DNA of 20,000 bases from Prorocentrum cordatum (Eukaryota; Sar; Dinophyceae; Prorocentrales; Prorocentraceae). The notes below the pieces were generated by a model. The model searched no databases, had not been told where the DNA came from, and saw only the letters and a program-made list of their open reading frames with translations. The stretch is taken from positions 1 to 20,000 of the forward strand of contig CAUYUJ010009814.1 of NCBI GenBank assembly GCA_963575745.1. The letters are read 5' to 3'. Both the position numbers and the translations under genes were made by a program. Positions 1 through 10,480 of this stretch are shown in pieces (position 1 is the first letter of the stretch; each line of letters begins with the position of its first letter).

Positions 1-480
1 CTCCTCCTCCTCCTCCTCCTCCTCCTCCTCCTCCTCCTCCTCCTCCTCCTCCTCCCTCGTCCCTCAATGCTGCTGCCTCCTCCCTCCTTCCCCCTCCGTC
101 ATCGTTCCTCCGCCATCCGTCTGCCGCCTTCCTTGCTCCGCCCCCCATCCTCCGTCCTCCGTCATACCCAGCCTCCTCCTCACCCTCCTCCTCTGTCGTC
201 CTCCTCCGTCGTCGCCTCCTCGTCTTCCTCCTCCTCCTCGTCGTCCTCCTCCGCATCTTCGTACTCCTTATGCTCCCCCTCCTCCTCCTCCTCCTCCTCC
301 TCCTCCTCCTCCTCCTCCTCCTCCTCCTCCTCCTCCTCTTCCTCCTCCTCCTCCTCCTCCGCCTCCTCCTCCACCTACACCGCATCCTCATCCTCCGCCT
401 CCTCCTCCTCCTCCTCATCCTCCTCATCCTCCTCCTTCTCCTCCTCCTCCTCTCCCTCCTTCTCCTCCTCCTCATCATCA
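1..480. repeat. TCC/CTC triplet array, polypyrimidine on + strand
   Basis: Nearly pure CTC/TCC units at 1-54 and about 270-480, with a degenerate C/T-rich stretch (55-270) between. Every frame stays open because the unit is three bases long, giving poly-Ser or poly-Leu on + and poly-Glu on -. These open frames are not genes. The array continues beyond the left edge of the window. It is a long polypurine-polypyrimidine tract and so could form triplex DNA (inference). Confidence 0.9.
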
Positions 481-661
481 GCAGCAGCGTCATCATGATC
501 GTCATCGTGATCAGCATCATCATCCTCATCAGCAGCAGCATCAGCATCAGCGTCAGCATCAGCATCAGCATCATCAGCAGCATCAGCATCAGCATCAGCA
601 TCAGCATCAACATCAGCATCAGCATCATCATCATCATCATCGTCATCATCATCAGCATCAG

Positions 662-705
<44 letters not shown>

Positions 706-1130
706 GCATCATCATCAGCATCATCATCAGCAGCATCATCATCATCAGCATCAGCATCGTCATCATCATCATCATCAGCATCAGCATCATCATCATCATC
801 AGCATCATCAGCCTCATCATCAGCATCTTCATCGGCATCAGCAGTATCATCAACAGCACCATCAGCATCATCATCAGCATCAGCATCATCAGAATCATCA
901 GCATCATCATCAGCAGCATCATCAGCATCATCATCATCAGCACCACCACCACCATCATCATCAGCATCATCATCATCATCGTCAGCAGCAGCATCTGCAC
1001 AATCACCATCATCATCAGCATCAGCATCATCATCAGCAGCATCAGCATCATCAGCATCATCATCATCAGCAGCAGCAGCGTCATCATCATCGTCATCGTC
1101 ATCATCAGCATCATCGCCATCATCATAGTG
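476..1130. repeat. ATC/AGC-type triplet array (CAT-CAG)
   Basis: Runs of CAT units interspersed with CAG and CGT, giving recurring local patterns such as CATCAGCATCAG. It follows directly on the TCC array and changes back to C/T-rich sequence near 1130. Reading frames translate to poly-Ile/Ser (+) or poly-Asp/Ala (-), which is expected of a triplet array and not evidence of coding. Confidence 0.9.
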
Positions 1131-1858
1131 ATCCTCCTCCTCCTCGGCGTCCGCCTCCTCATCCTCCTCACCCGCATCCGCATTCTCATCCCACTCCTCA
1201 ACCTCCTCATCCCCCTCCTTCATTGCACGTTCCTCCTCGTCTCCTCATTCCTCCGTCTCCTCCTCATCATCCTCCTCGTCCGCCTCCTCCATCCTCCCTC
1301 CTCCCTCATCCCTTCCCCTCAGCCCTTCTCGCTCCTCCATCCTCTCTCCTCATTCCTCACTCCTCTACTCGCGCCTCGCCCATCTCTCCTCCCTCCTCCC
1401 TCCTGCTTCCTCCCGTCTCCCTCCCTCATTCCTCCTCCCTCCTCCCTCCTCCATCCTCCCAGCTCCATTATCCGGTCTCCTTCCTCTGTCCTCTGTCCTC
1501 CGTCCTCCTCCCTCCTCCCTCCCCCGTCCTATGTCCTGCGTCCTGGTTCCTTATAACGCCTCCCTCCTTCCGCCTTCCTCATCCGTCCTCCGTCTTCTGT
1601 CCTCCGTGTTCGTCCCAGTCCTCCTCCTCCTCCTCCTCCTCCTCCTCCTCCTCCTCCTCCTCCTCCTCCGTCTCCTCCTCATCTGTATCCTCCTCCTCCT
1701 CCTCCTCCTCCTCCTCCGCCTCCTCCTCCGCCTCCACCTCCTCCGCCTCCACCTCCTCCTCCGCCTTCTCCTCCCCTCTCCTCCGCCTTCTCCTCCCCCC
1801 TCCTCCTATTCCTCCTTCTCATCCTATTCCTCCTACTCAACCTCCTCCTCCTGAGACG
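1131..1858. repeat. Degenerate TCC-rich polypyrimidine tract
   Basis: C/T-rich sequence with many TCCTCC and CCTCCCTCC runs and a cleaner CTC array at 1620-1670. No protein-like composition appears in any frame. It ends at about 1858, where ordinary sequence starts. Confidence 0.85.
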
Positions 1859-1901
1859 TTCTCACCACTCATGACGCTGAACCTTGAAAGTTGACACCAG
1901 C

Positions 1902-2232
1902 TTCACAGATGGAGGGCGGGTGGTTTTCACAATGTGTCTCTCGTCTTAGCGCGGCGCAAATTCGTTTAAAAACCCTGTAAGAGCTTCACGGATTGAGAGC
2001 GGATGGTTTTCAAAATGCGGATCTCGCCTAAGCGCGGCGCACATTCGTTTTGGGCATGTGCAAGAATTTCACGGATTGAGGGCGGGTCGGCTTCAAAATG
2101 TGGCTCTCGCCTAAGCGCGGCACCTATTCGTTCTGAAACTGTGCAAGAGTCACGGGTTGAGGGCGAATCGTTTTCAAAATGTGGCTCTCGCCTAAGCGAT
2201 GCGCACATTCGTTTTGAAAATGTCGCCCCAGC
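1902..2232. repeat. Four tandem copies of an 83-bp unit
   Basis: Units begin at 1902, 1985, 2068 and 2150 with TTCACnGATTGAGGGCGG-like sequence. Each contains a TTTTCAAAATGTGGCTCTCG-like middle and ends with a CTAAGCGCGGCGCACATTCG-like part. Spacing is 83, 83 and 82 bp, the last copy having lost one T. Copies differ by scattered substitutions. Open frames across the array on both strands follow from the repeated unit and resemble no known protein. Confidence 0.85.
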
Positions 2233-2590
2233 ACCACGTTCTGTTTGAAAAGTTGCGAGAGATGCACGGGCTCCCCTCACCAACGTACCAGGAATGGCGT
2301 GTTGGAAAGATTCAGGATTATGCGGCTGTCTCAGTTACGCTGAGCCTATGTTTCGAAGTCATAGGAAAGGCGTCCTGGCAAGATTTAGGATCGTCGAGAC
2401 GGAACAAGCAGGTTGATCCGTGGCGCTGGAAAGCCGAGAACACTGTTTTGGCATGCCTCAGGGTCTTCAAACGGGTGTCCTCCAACGAGGCAGTTTCATC
2501 AGTGGGAATGAACAGTTGTAGGGGGCCTATGAAGAGGGAGCTTGGAGGGAGGGTGTACCCCAACATCGTTGATGACTCTTGGGTTTACAC
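2233..2590. other. Unique DNA, no gene recognised
   Basis: Ordinary-composition sequence between two repeat blocks. A + strand frame is open through it (from 2199), but it runs straight into the following TCC/ACC/ATC array and the peptide has no motif I recognise. I see no RNA gene here. It could be a fragment of a decayed element. Confidence 0.5.
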
Positions 2591-2757
2591 TGGTCCTCCT
2601 CCTCTTCCTCCTCATCCTCCTCCGCCTCCTCCTCCGCCTCTTCCTCATCCACCTCTTCGTCCTCGTCCTCCTCCTCCTCCTCCTCCTCCTCACCACCACC
2701 ACCACCACCAACAACAACAACCTAACCACTACCACCACCACCACCACGCATTGGTCA
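2591..2757. repeat. TCC array grading into ACC array
   Basis: CCTCCTCCG-type units from 2591 to about 2690 switch to CACCACCACC with some AACAAC units to about 2750, then to the ATC array. Neighbouring unit types differ by a single base. Confidence 0.85.
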
Positions 2758-3234
2758 GCATAAGCTCAACATCATCACCATTGGCATCGCCATCGTTCTT
2801 CAACCATCAGCATCGGCATCAGCATCATCAGCATCATCAGCATCATCGTCATCATCATCAGTATCAGCATCAACATAAACATCAACATCAACATCAACAT
2901 CAACATCATAATAGTCGTCATCATCATCATCGTCATCACCATCCTCATCATCATCATCATCAACATCATCATCATCATCATCATCATCAGCATCATCGCC
3001 ATCATCAACATCATCAGCATCATCACCATCACCATCACCATCACCATCATCATCATCATCAGCATCATCATCATCATAAGCATCACCATCAGCGTACTCA
3101 GCGTAATAATCATCAGCATCATATTCATTGACATCATCACAATCATCGCCGCCATCAGCATCATCAGCATCACCACCATCAGCATCATCATCTGTTCGTC
3201 GGCGTCCGCGGCATCATCATCCTCATCATCATCC

Positions 3235-3270
<36 letters not shown>

Positions 3271-4236
3271 GCGGCATCATCAGCCTCATCAGTACCAGCA
3301 GCATCAGCAGCACCGTCGCAATCATCATCCTCATCAGCATCATCCCCATCAGCATCAGCATCATCAGCATCATCATGATCATCATCGTCATCATCCTCAC
3401 CACCATCAACAACAGTAGCAGCATCAGCAACATCGTCATCGCCATCATCAGCGGCATCGGCATCAGCAACAGCCGCACCAGCATCATCAACATCTTCATC
3501 AGCAACATCATCATTTACATCAGCATAATCAGCACCATCATCAGCATCATCCTCATCATCATCAGCAGCATGATCCTCGTCTTCATCTTCATCAGCAACG
3601 TTAGCATCAACATCATCATCATCAGCATCAACATCACCAACAGCAGTGTTCGTAAAATCGTCAGCATCGTCATCAGCATCATACTCATCATCAGCAGCAA
3701 AATCACGCTCAACCTCAACATCCGCATCATCAACATCAACATCACCATCATCAGCAGCATTAGCGTCCTCATCATCATCAGCAGCATCGTCATCATCAGC
3801 AACATCATCAACCACACTATCACCATCACCATCGACCTCAGCAGCATCATCAATACCACTAGCATCGTCATCGTCATCATCATCACCATCATCAGCATCA
3901 TCCTTACCAGTATCATCACCATCATCGTCATCATCAGAACCCTCTTCAGGACCATCAACATCATCATCATCATCAACATCATGATAATCGTCAACATCGC
4001 CCTCATCCCATCACCACCATTATCACCATCACCAGCATCATCATCCGCATAATGATCATCATCAGCATCATCATCATCATACGCATTCATCTGCATCAAG
4101 AGCAGCGTCATAATCGTCGTCATCACCGTCGTCACCACCATCAGCATAATCACCATCATCATCATCAACGTCATCATCACCATCAGCACCATCAGTATCA
4201 TCAAAATCATCATCGCGTCCGTCTTCATCAGAATCC
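2758..4236. repeat. Long ATC/CAT triplet array (about 1.5 kb)
   Basis: CAT units with frequent CAG, CAC, CGT and AAC variants over almost 1.5 kb. Long frames on both strands (poly-His/Gln, poly-Asp/Ala, poly-Met) are a by-product of triplet periodicity. Local sub-patterns such as CACCATCACCAT (about 3020-3050) and CAACATCAACAT (about 2880-2905) suggest local expansion of mutated units. Confidence 0.9.
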
Positions 4237-4494
4237 AGCCTCCTCCTCCTCCTCCTCCTCCTCCTCCTCCTAAAGGTCCGCCGTCTCCTCCTTTATATTG
4301 CTCGCTCTTCCCTCGACCTCCTCTCGCATCCGTCCTCCGCTCTCCTTCCTCATGCCTCCGTCATCCGTCCTCCTCCTCCTCCTCCTCTTCTTCCTCCTCG
4401 TCCACCTCCTCCGCCTCTTCCTCATTCTCCTTCTCCGCTTCCCCCCCCTCCTCCTCCTCCTCACCACCACCACCACCACCCCCACCGCCCCCGA
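4237..4494. repeat. TCC array then ACC array
   Basis: A clean CTC array at 4237-4270 is followed by a degenerate C/T-rich stretch, more CTC, then CACCACCACC at about 4463-4483. The succession TCC, ACC, then ATC is the same as at 2591. Confidence 0.85.
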
Positions 4495-5102
4495 CGTAAC
4501 CACTGCCACCAACACCGCCACTCAACGGCCAGCAACATCATCATCACCATCGGCATCATCATCAGCATCAGCATCAGCATCATCATGATCATCATCAGCA
4601 GCATCAGCATCATCATCATAATCAGCAGCATCATCTCCATCAGCATCATCATCAGCATCAACACCATCATCACAATCACCATTATCAGAATCGGCAACGC
4701 CATCATCAGCATCATCATCATGTTCATCAGCATCATCAGCATCAGCACCAGCAGCATCATCATCAGCATAATCAGCATCAGCATGATCTTCATCAGCATC
4801 AGCACCAGCATCAGCATCATCAGCATCGTCATCATTATCACCATCATCATCGTCATCATCACCCTCAGCAACAACAAGCTCATCAGCAGCAGCATCGTTA
4901 CCCTCATCATCATCAGTTTCGTCATCATCACCATCAACTCATCATCACTAGCATCATCAGCATCACTCTCAGCATCATCATCAACATCATCAGCATCACC
5001 AGCATCATCATTATCGTCATCATCGTCGTCACCATCGTCGTCATCATCAACAACATCATCATCATCATCATCGTCATCGTCATCATCAACACCATCAGCA
5101 TC
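4495..5102. repeat. ATC/CAT triplet array
   Basis: CAT/CAG/CAC-type units from about 4530 to 5102 after a short transition. It ends abruptly at unique G-rich sequence beginning CGGAGGATGGGAGCGG. Confidence 0.88.
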
Positions 5103-6360
5103 GGAGGATGGGAGCGGCAGGGATGGGAGGGTATGGGATATGGGGTGGTAAGGGAGGGATGGCGAGGGCATGGGGATTGAATTGAACAGATGGGTGGGAA
5201 AGGGGAGGAAGGGAGGAAGGGACGGAGGACGAGAGGGGAGAGGAATGAGGAGAGGAGGTTCGATGCCGAGAGTGCTGTGCGAAAGGAGAATGCCTCCATA
5301 CGCCCCGACGCCCCAAAATCTCTCCCACCAGACACCTGGCGCCTCGATTTGTTCGAGACATGGGCTCCCGGACCTATCGGCTCCTTCCCTGGGCAGATGT
5401 TTTAATTCGAGTCGCTTCTTGACGGTCCCGAAGCCCAGAAACGGCCCCTTGAGGCTGGAACCATTACAAAATGGACGTTTTGTTCTTTTCAAGACGCCTT
5501 GTGTCTGGGATCCTCCTGCACCTCACCCTGGAGAGAACCGAGACTCTGGAGATCTCTGGGAAGTCGTCGGGCGCTCCCAGAAGCCTCCACGAACATGTCC
5601 ACCCTCCCCCACCCCTCCTCCTTCCTGCCCCCCTTTTCATCGCTGCTATTCCTGCCCCTCCCCCTGGACGGGGGGGAACCAACCCCCCCGTCCTTTCGAC
5701 TGTGCTCCCAACGTGGAACCCCGGAGATCTCGACCCCTTCGCTGGGATCGGTGTTCCACCCAGTTTTGACAAAGGCCCCAAAAAGCCGACACTGGCCAAA
5801 AAGCTTCAATCGTAGAGACACAAAACAAGTCACAAGTTTTCGGAGCTCCGCGCGGATATCTTGGCCCGAGGCGCCGCCAGGGGGCCCAGCGTATATCCAA
5901 GAAACACGCGCCGAGCTCCGAGAGTGTAAGTTTCTGTTTCCCCCGATGTGTTCGACACCGTGCGTCTCTCCCCGCCAGAGGAGGTCAGGGGATAGAGCAT
6001 GGAGGAGAAGGCGGTGCGCGAAGCGAGCCGAAGGCCTGGGAGCCCCCACGCCGCCGCCGGCACAGCTCCTGCGCCCACGGCCGCCCATTCCCTACACGAT
6101 GCCACTGCTGCCGCTGCTCGAACCTGGCACGCACTGGCTCGGGCGTGGACTCACCCGCGGCTCAGCGCCAACCTGGCTCAGTCAGTTTCGAAAACTGCAC
6201 TCGAATGACCGCAGGGGGTATTGAATACGCCCCCCAATAGTGTGCCGTGGGCTAGTTGGCGGTTGCCGACGCCCATCAATACTCGGCAAAAACAGATCCC
6301 GCCACTGTCGCCGCAGTCGCCGTGCTGTTGTCGTCGTTGTCGTCTTCAATACGATTCAAT
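5103..6360. other. Unique GC-rich DNA, no gene recognised
   Basis: About 1.26 kb of non-repetitive sequence. Several overlapping frames are open on both strands because stop codons are rare in GC-rich DNA. None carries a motif I recognise and they overlap each other extensively. A G-rich, GGGA/GGA-biased stretch lies at 5103-5250, and a hairpin lies near 5839-5923. It could hold decayed mobile-element sequence. Confidence 0.5.
5834..5933. repeat. Imperfect inverted repeat with flanking AAGTTT copies (possible MITE-like element)
   Basis: The left arm at about 5838-5864 and right arm at 5897-5923 pair at about 22 of 27 positions. Both contain GGAGCTC, GCGCG and TCTTGG in inverted orientation. 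The loop is about 32 bp and GC-rich. AAGTTT occurs just outside on both sides (5834-5839 and 5928-5933), as a target-site duplication would. No coding capacity. It could also be a structured RNA element or chance. Confidence 0.5.
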
Positions 6361-6399
6361 TACGGCTGCTTCTTCTACTACATCTACTACTACTTCGAT

Positions 6400-6492
<93 letters not shown>

Positions 6493-6544
6493 GACTACTA
6501 CTACGACTACTACTACTACTACTACGACTACTACGACTACTACT

Positions 6545-6575
<31 letters not shown>

Positions 6576-6584
6576 GACGACGAC

Positions 6585-6649
<65 letters not shown>

Positions 6650-6652
6650 TAC
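6361..6652. repeat. CTA triplet array with CGA block
   Basis: CTA units with occasional CGA from about 6371, becoming almost pure CGA at 6573-6649. One-base changes of the unit have spread into their own blocks. Confidence 0.9.
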
Positions 6653-6735
6653 TAAAACTAACTAAACTACTCTACTCCTACTCCTTGTCCTACTCCTACT
6701 CCTACTCCTATCCTTATTCCTTATTAGAATATACT
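6653..6735. repeat. CTCCTA-type hexamer remnant
   Basis: A short degenerate array of TCCTAC units at about 6670-6715, which then decays into T-rich sequence. The same hexamer recurs cleanly at 7547-7618. Confidence 0.75.
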
Positions 6736-7546
6736 CCTACTCCCCCCTCAGGCCGGCAGATAGGGGCCCCATCCGGGTGGTCCCATCCTAACTTGTAAAA
6801 AACAATACAAAAGCAACATGTTTCTTATTTTTTCCTCTCGACATGGACGTCCTGTCGTCCACGGCGATAATCCATTGCAAAAAATACCACAAAGAGCACA
6901 CGCGCGCGTTCATGTCAGAATCCTACCGAACACCGTGTGTTTGCAAGCATTTCAACATAAAAACATCAAAAACCAAATGCTTTTTCACAAAAATTGTACA
7001 AATTTCCCGCCCGGGCTCTCTTGCTGAAATCATAGGAAAACCATAGGAATCTTAAGAATTCTGTCAAATCCAGCGATTTCACGTCATCGCGCGGTGCACT
7101 CGCGATGCTCTGTCATGCACCCAGGCCGCGAATCCTGTGCAAAAAATACCACGCGGGCGACATGCGCGCGCGTCGCCGCGAGCGCATGCTCAAATCCTTC
7201 TAGAGTCGTCGCCGTCATTGGCACCGTCGCATGGACGTCCTGTCGTCCACGTCGCAAAATGCATGGCAGGAATGGGACCCGGCTTACCGGGCCGTTGTCG
7301 ACACGGCCACCTCTGGCTTCCTGCGGTGTACCGGGCCATTCTCGACTCGTCTGGCAATGCGTGCGCGGCATTCAACACGCGCTCGCCAGTTCCCGTCGGC
7401 AACCGCCATCGCGGCCGCATCAGCTGTACCAAACCGGCTGGCCGGTGTGACTTCGGCCCCCAGTTGTGCCAGCTTTGCTTCTTATGTTGTGGGAGGGCGG
7501 GTGGGACTGGGCATGCCATGCTTGACTCGCTCGAGCTGGCTAGCTT
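6736..7546. other. Unique island between CTA arrays, no gene recognised
   Basis: About 800 bp of ordinary sequence, AT-richer at 6790-7080 and GC-richer afterwards. Frames are short and overlapping. Two motifs occur twice (see the separate entry), and a TACCGGGCCnTTnTCGAC motif occurs at about 7285 and 7328. No RNA gene or protein family recognised. Confidence 0.5.
6843..7250 (+). repeat. Two 15-20 bp motifs, each present twice
   Basis: ATGGACGTCCTGTCGTCCAC occurs exactly at 6843-6862 and 7231-7250. TGCAAAAAATACCAC occurs exactly at 6876-6890 and 7138-7152, both followed by a CGCGCGCGT-type stretch. The two pairs have different spacings (388 and 262 bp) and opposite order, so this is not a simple tandem duplication. 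The first motif has GGACG/CGTCC inverted halves. Confidence 0.7.
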
Positions 7547-7618
7547 GACTCCTACTCCTACTCCTACTCCTACTCCTACTCCTACTCCTACTCCTACTCT
7601 ACTCCTACTCACCTCCTA
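7547..7618. repeat. CTCCTA hexamer array
   Basis: About ten CTCCTA units in register, with slips near 7600 and 7610, passing directly into the CTA array. Confidence 0.9.
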
Positions 7619-8903
<1,285 letters not shown>

Positions 8904-8963
8904 AGCGGAGAAGAATAAGATGAAGATGGGCACGGACGGAGGTAGATGAGTACGTTGCGCTTC

Positions 8964-9284
8964 TTAGCTGATAAAGCTGCTGGTGATCACGCTCTGGTCC
9001 TGCGGCGGCACCCATTTCTGGGTGATCTTCTTGCGCTGCGTGAAGAACTCCATGGCCCCGTCTCCAGTGATGTCCGAAGCTGCGAACGAACTGTCGTTCA
9101 TGCCCCCGAAGCTGAAGGGCTCGCGCGGGACGGGCACACCGATGTTCACGCCCAGCATGGCCGCCGAGACGCGCTTCAGGAAGTACTCGGAGTGCTGCCC
9201 GACGGACGTGTAGATGCAGGCCGCGTTGCCGTAGGGGTTCGAGTTCTCGATCGCGATGGCCTCGTCGAACGTGTCCACGCGCAG
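8964..9284 (-). CDS. ALDH6A1: Methylmalonate-semialdehyde dehydrogenase, exon 4 (C-terminal)
   Basis: Encodes the last 106 residues of the 495-residue enzyme and a TAA stop at 8964-8966. It starts LRVDTFDEAI and contains NPYGN, the GVNIGVPVP stretch, FSFGG, and a FFTQRKKITQKW end. All of these are characteristic of the CoA-acylating ALDH6 family and form the C-terminal oligomerisation and substrate region. The join to exon 3 gives GPVLSM-LRVDTFDEAI, with no residue missing or extra relative to the family. The exact border is ambiguous because CCATG occurs at both edges of the intron (minus strand 15426-15422 and 9289-9285). The CTA array follows downstream. Gene symbol is by family, not by proven orthology. 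Confidence 0.9.
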   Translation of the reverse strand: MRVDTFDEAIAIENSNPYGNAACIYTSVGQHSEYFLKRVSAAMLGVNIGVPVPREPFSFGGMNDSSFAASDITGDGAMEFFTQRKKITQKWVPPQDQSVITSSFIS

Positions 9285-9850
9285 CATGGGTCGGGCGTAG
9301 CCAAGGGAACCCTAGGCCCAAGGCGTCCCCAGGATGCCCGTGGGGGGGCTCCCGCCGGCGCCCAACGTCACCCCTCACGAAGCCCGGAGGGCCCAAGAGG
9401 GGCCCGGAACGGCCCGCAGAGCTGGGAACACCGTGGGACCAGCAGACCCTGAGATCCGACGGCAAGGAAAAAAACGCAACCCAGTCAAGAACCACTGCCG
9501 GAGCCCCGGAGCCCAAATCTCTCTGCGGCTCTCGTCGAGGCGGACCGATCTGCGAGGTCCACGGCGCCCGAAGGCCGGGCGAAAACGCGCATTGTGAAAC
9601 AGTGGCACCGCCCGAGTCGCAGGGGACGAATTGGCACCTTGCATGAAGAGAGCGGGCCCCGAGGGAAACGGGTCCTGGACACCGAAGGCCGGCTCCTCGT
9701 CCAGGGCCGTCTTGCTGGCGGCCCTGCGGTCCGTGGAGGGCCCGGGGAGCCCAGCAACGACGGACAACGAAACCTCAGGACCCGTTCCCTTGAAGAACCG
9801 TTTGATTCATTGGTGGGCCATTTTTCCCACCACCACTACCATAGATAGGA

Positions 9851-9860
9851 AAGGAAGAGG
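9851..9860. repeat. LINE target-site duplication, 3' copy
   Basis: AAGGAAGAGG on the + strand, identical to 15266-15275. It abuts the (CCA)n tail of the element. Both flanks are purine-rich, so a chance match is possible but unlikely at both exact ends. Confidence 0.7.
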
Positions 9861-9881
9861 TGGTGGTGGTGGTGGTGGTGG
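9861..9881 (-). repeat. (CCA)7 tail of the LINE
   Basis: On the + strand this is (TGG)7, directly beside the target duplication. LINEs that lack poly(A) often end in short tandem repeats. It could instead be a pre-existing microsatellite at the target. Confidence 0.65.
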
Positions 9882-10053
9882 CATGCTATAAGAGATGGGG
9901 GCCATCCAGCATGACATACTACTCTAAACGCAGCAGCGGAGCGAGAGGGCAGGAACTCAGGCAAAGACGACGACAAAGTAAACCTCGTTCAAGAAGATAT
10001 CACATACGCTAGCACGATTCTTGGATTCTCCCAATCTCCATACATGTACTCCT

Positions 10054-10478
10054 CCTCGGTTCTGCTCTGTGGCGGCTGTAGGTGAGGAACAAAACGCCTT
10101 TCAAATGCAACCTCGGTTCTGCTATGTGAAGCTGAAGGTGAGGAACAAAACGCCTCTCAAATGCAACCACGGTTCTGATCTGTGCGGCTGTAGATGAGGA
10201 ACAAAACGCCTATCAAATGCGACCTCGGTTCTGCACTGCGAAGCTGTAGGTGAGGAACAAAACGCCTCTCAAATGCAACCTCGGTTCTGCACTGCGAAGC
10301 TGTAGGTGAGGAACAAAACGCCTCTCAAATGCAACCTCGGTTCTGCTCTGTGAAGCTGTATGTGAGGAACAGAACGCCTCTCAAATGCAACCTCGATTCT
10401 GGTTGGCGAAGCTGTAGGTGAGGAACAAAACGCCTCTCAAATGCAACCTCGGTTCTGCTCGGTGAAGCTGTAGGTAAG
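10054..10478 (-). repeat. 56-bp tandem array in the LINE 3' region, 7.5 copies
   Basis: Seven full units start at 10054, 10111, 10167, 10223, 10279, 10335 and 10391 or within a base or two of these, and a partial unit runs 10447-10478. Each unit on the + strand has CCTCGGTTCTG, then GAAGCTGTAGGTGAGGAAC, then AAAACGCCTCTCAAATGCAA. Two adjacent copies are identical; the others differ at a few positions. The array is bracketed by two related segments, 10485-10540 (end of ORF2) and 10009-10056 (a degenerate copy of it). Units are contiguous with no spacers, so it is not CRISPR-like. Confidence 0.9.
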
Positions 10479-10480
10479 CC

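Noticed and set aside
375-1223. Long open frame of Asp/Ala-rich protein on the minus strand
   Set aside because: It is the translation of a triplet microsatellite. All frames are open and the composition is only Asp, Ala and Glu.
2199-3131. 310-residue + strand frame
   Set aside because: It begins inside the 83-bp repeat and two thirds is poly-Pro/His from triplet arrays. The unique part resembles no family.
2775-3815. 346-residue minus-strand frame
   Set aside because: Poly-Asp and poly-Met from the CAT array only.
5489-6224. Overlapping 199-241 residue frames on both strands
   Set aside because: They overlap each other, have no recognisable motifs, and are expected in GC-rich DNA with few stop codons. 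The hairpin inside is better explained as a repeat.
9285-9315. Canonical AG acceptor at CCCTAG-GGTTCC for exon 4
   Set aside because: It would add about eight residues before LRVDTFDEAI and need a donor that deletes VLSM. The CCATG join gives the exact family length.
10054-10478. CRISPR-like array
   Set aside because: Units are contiguous 56-bp repeats without unique spacers, inside a eukaryotic LINE.
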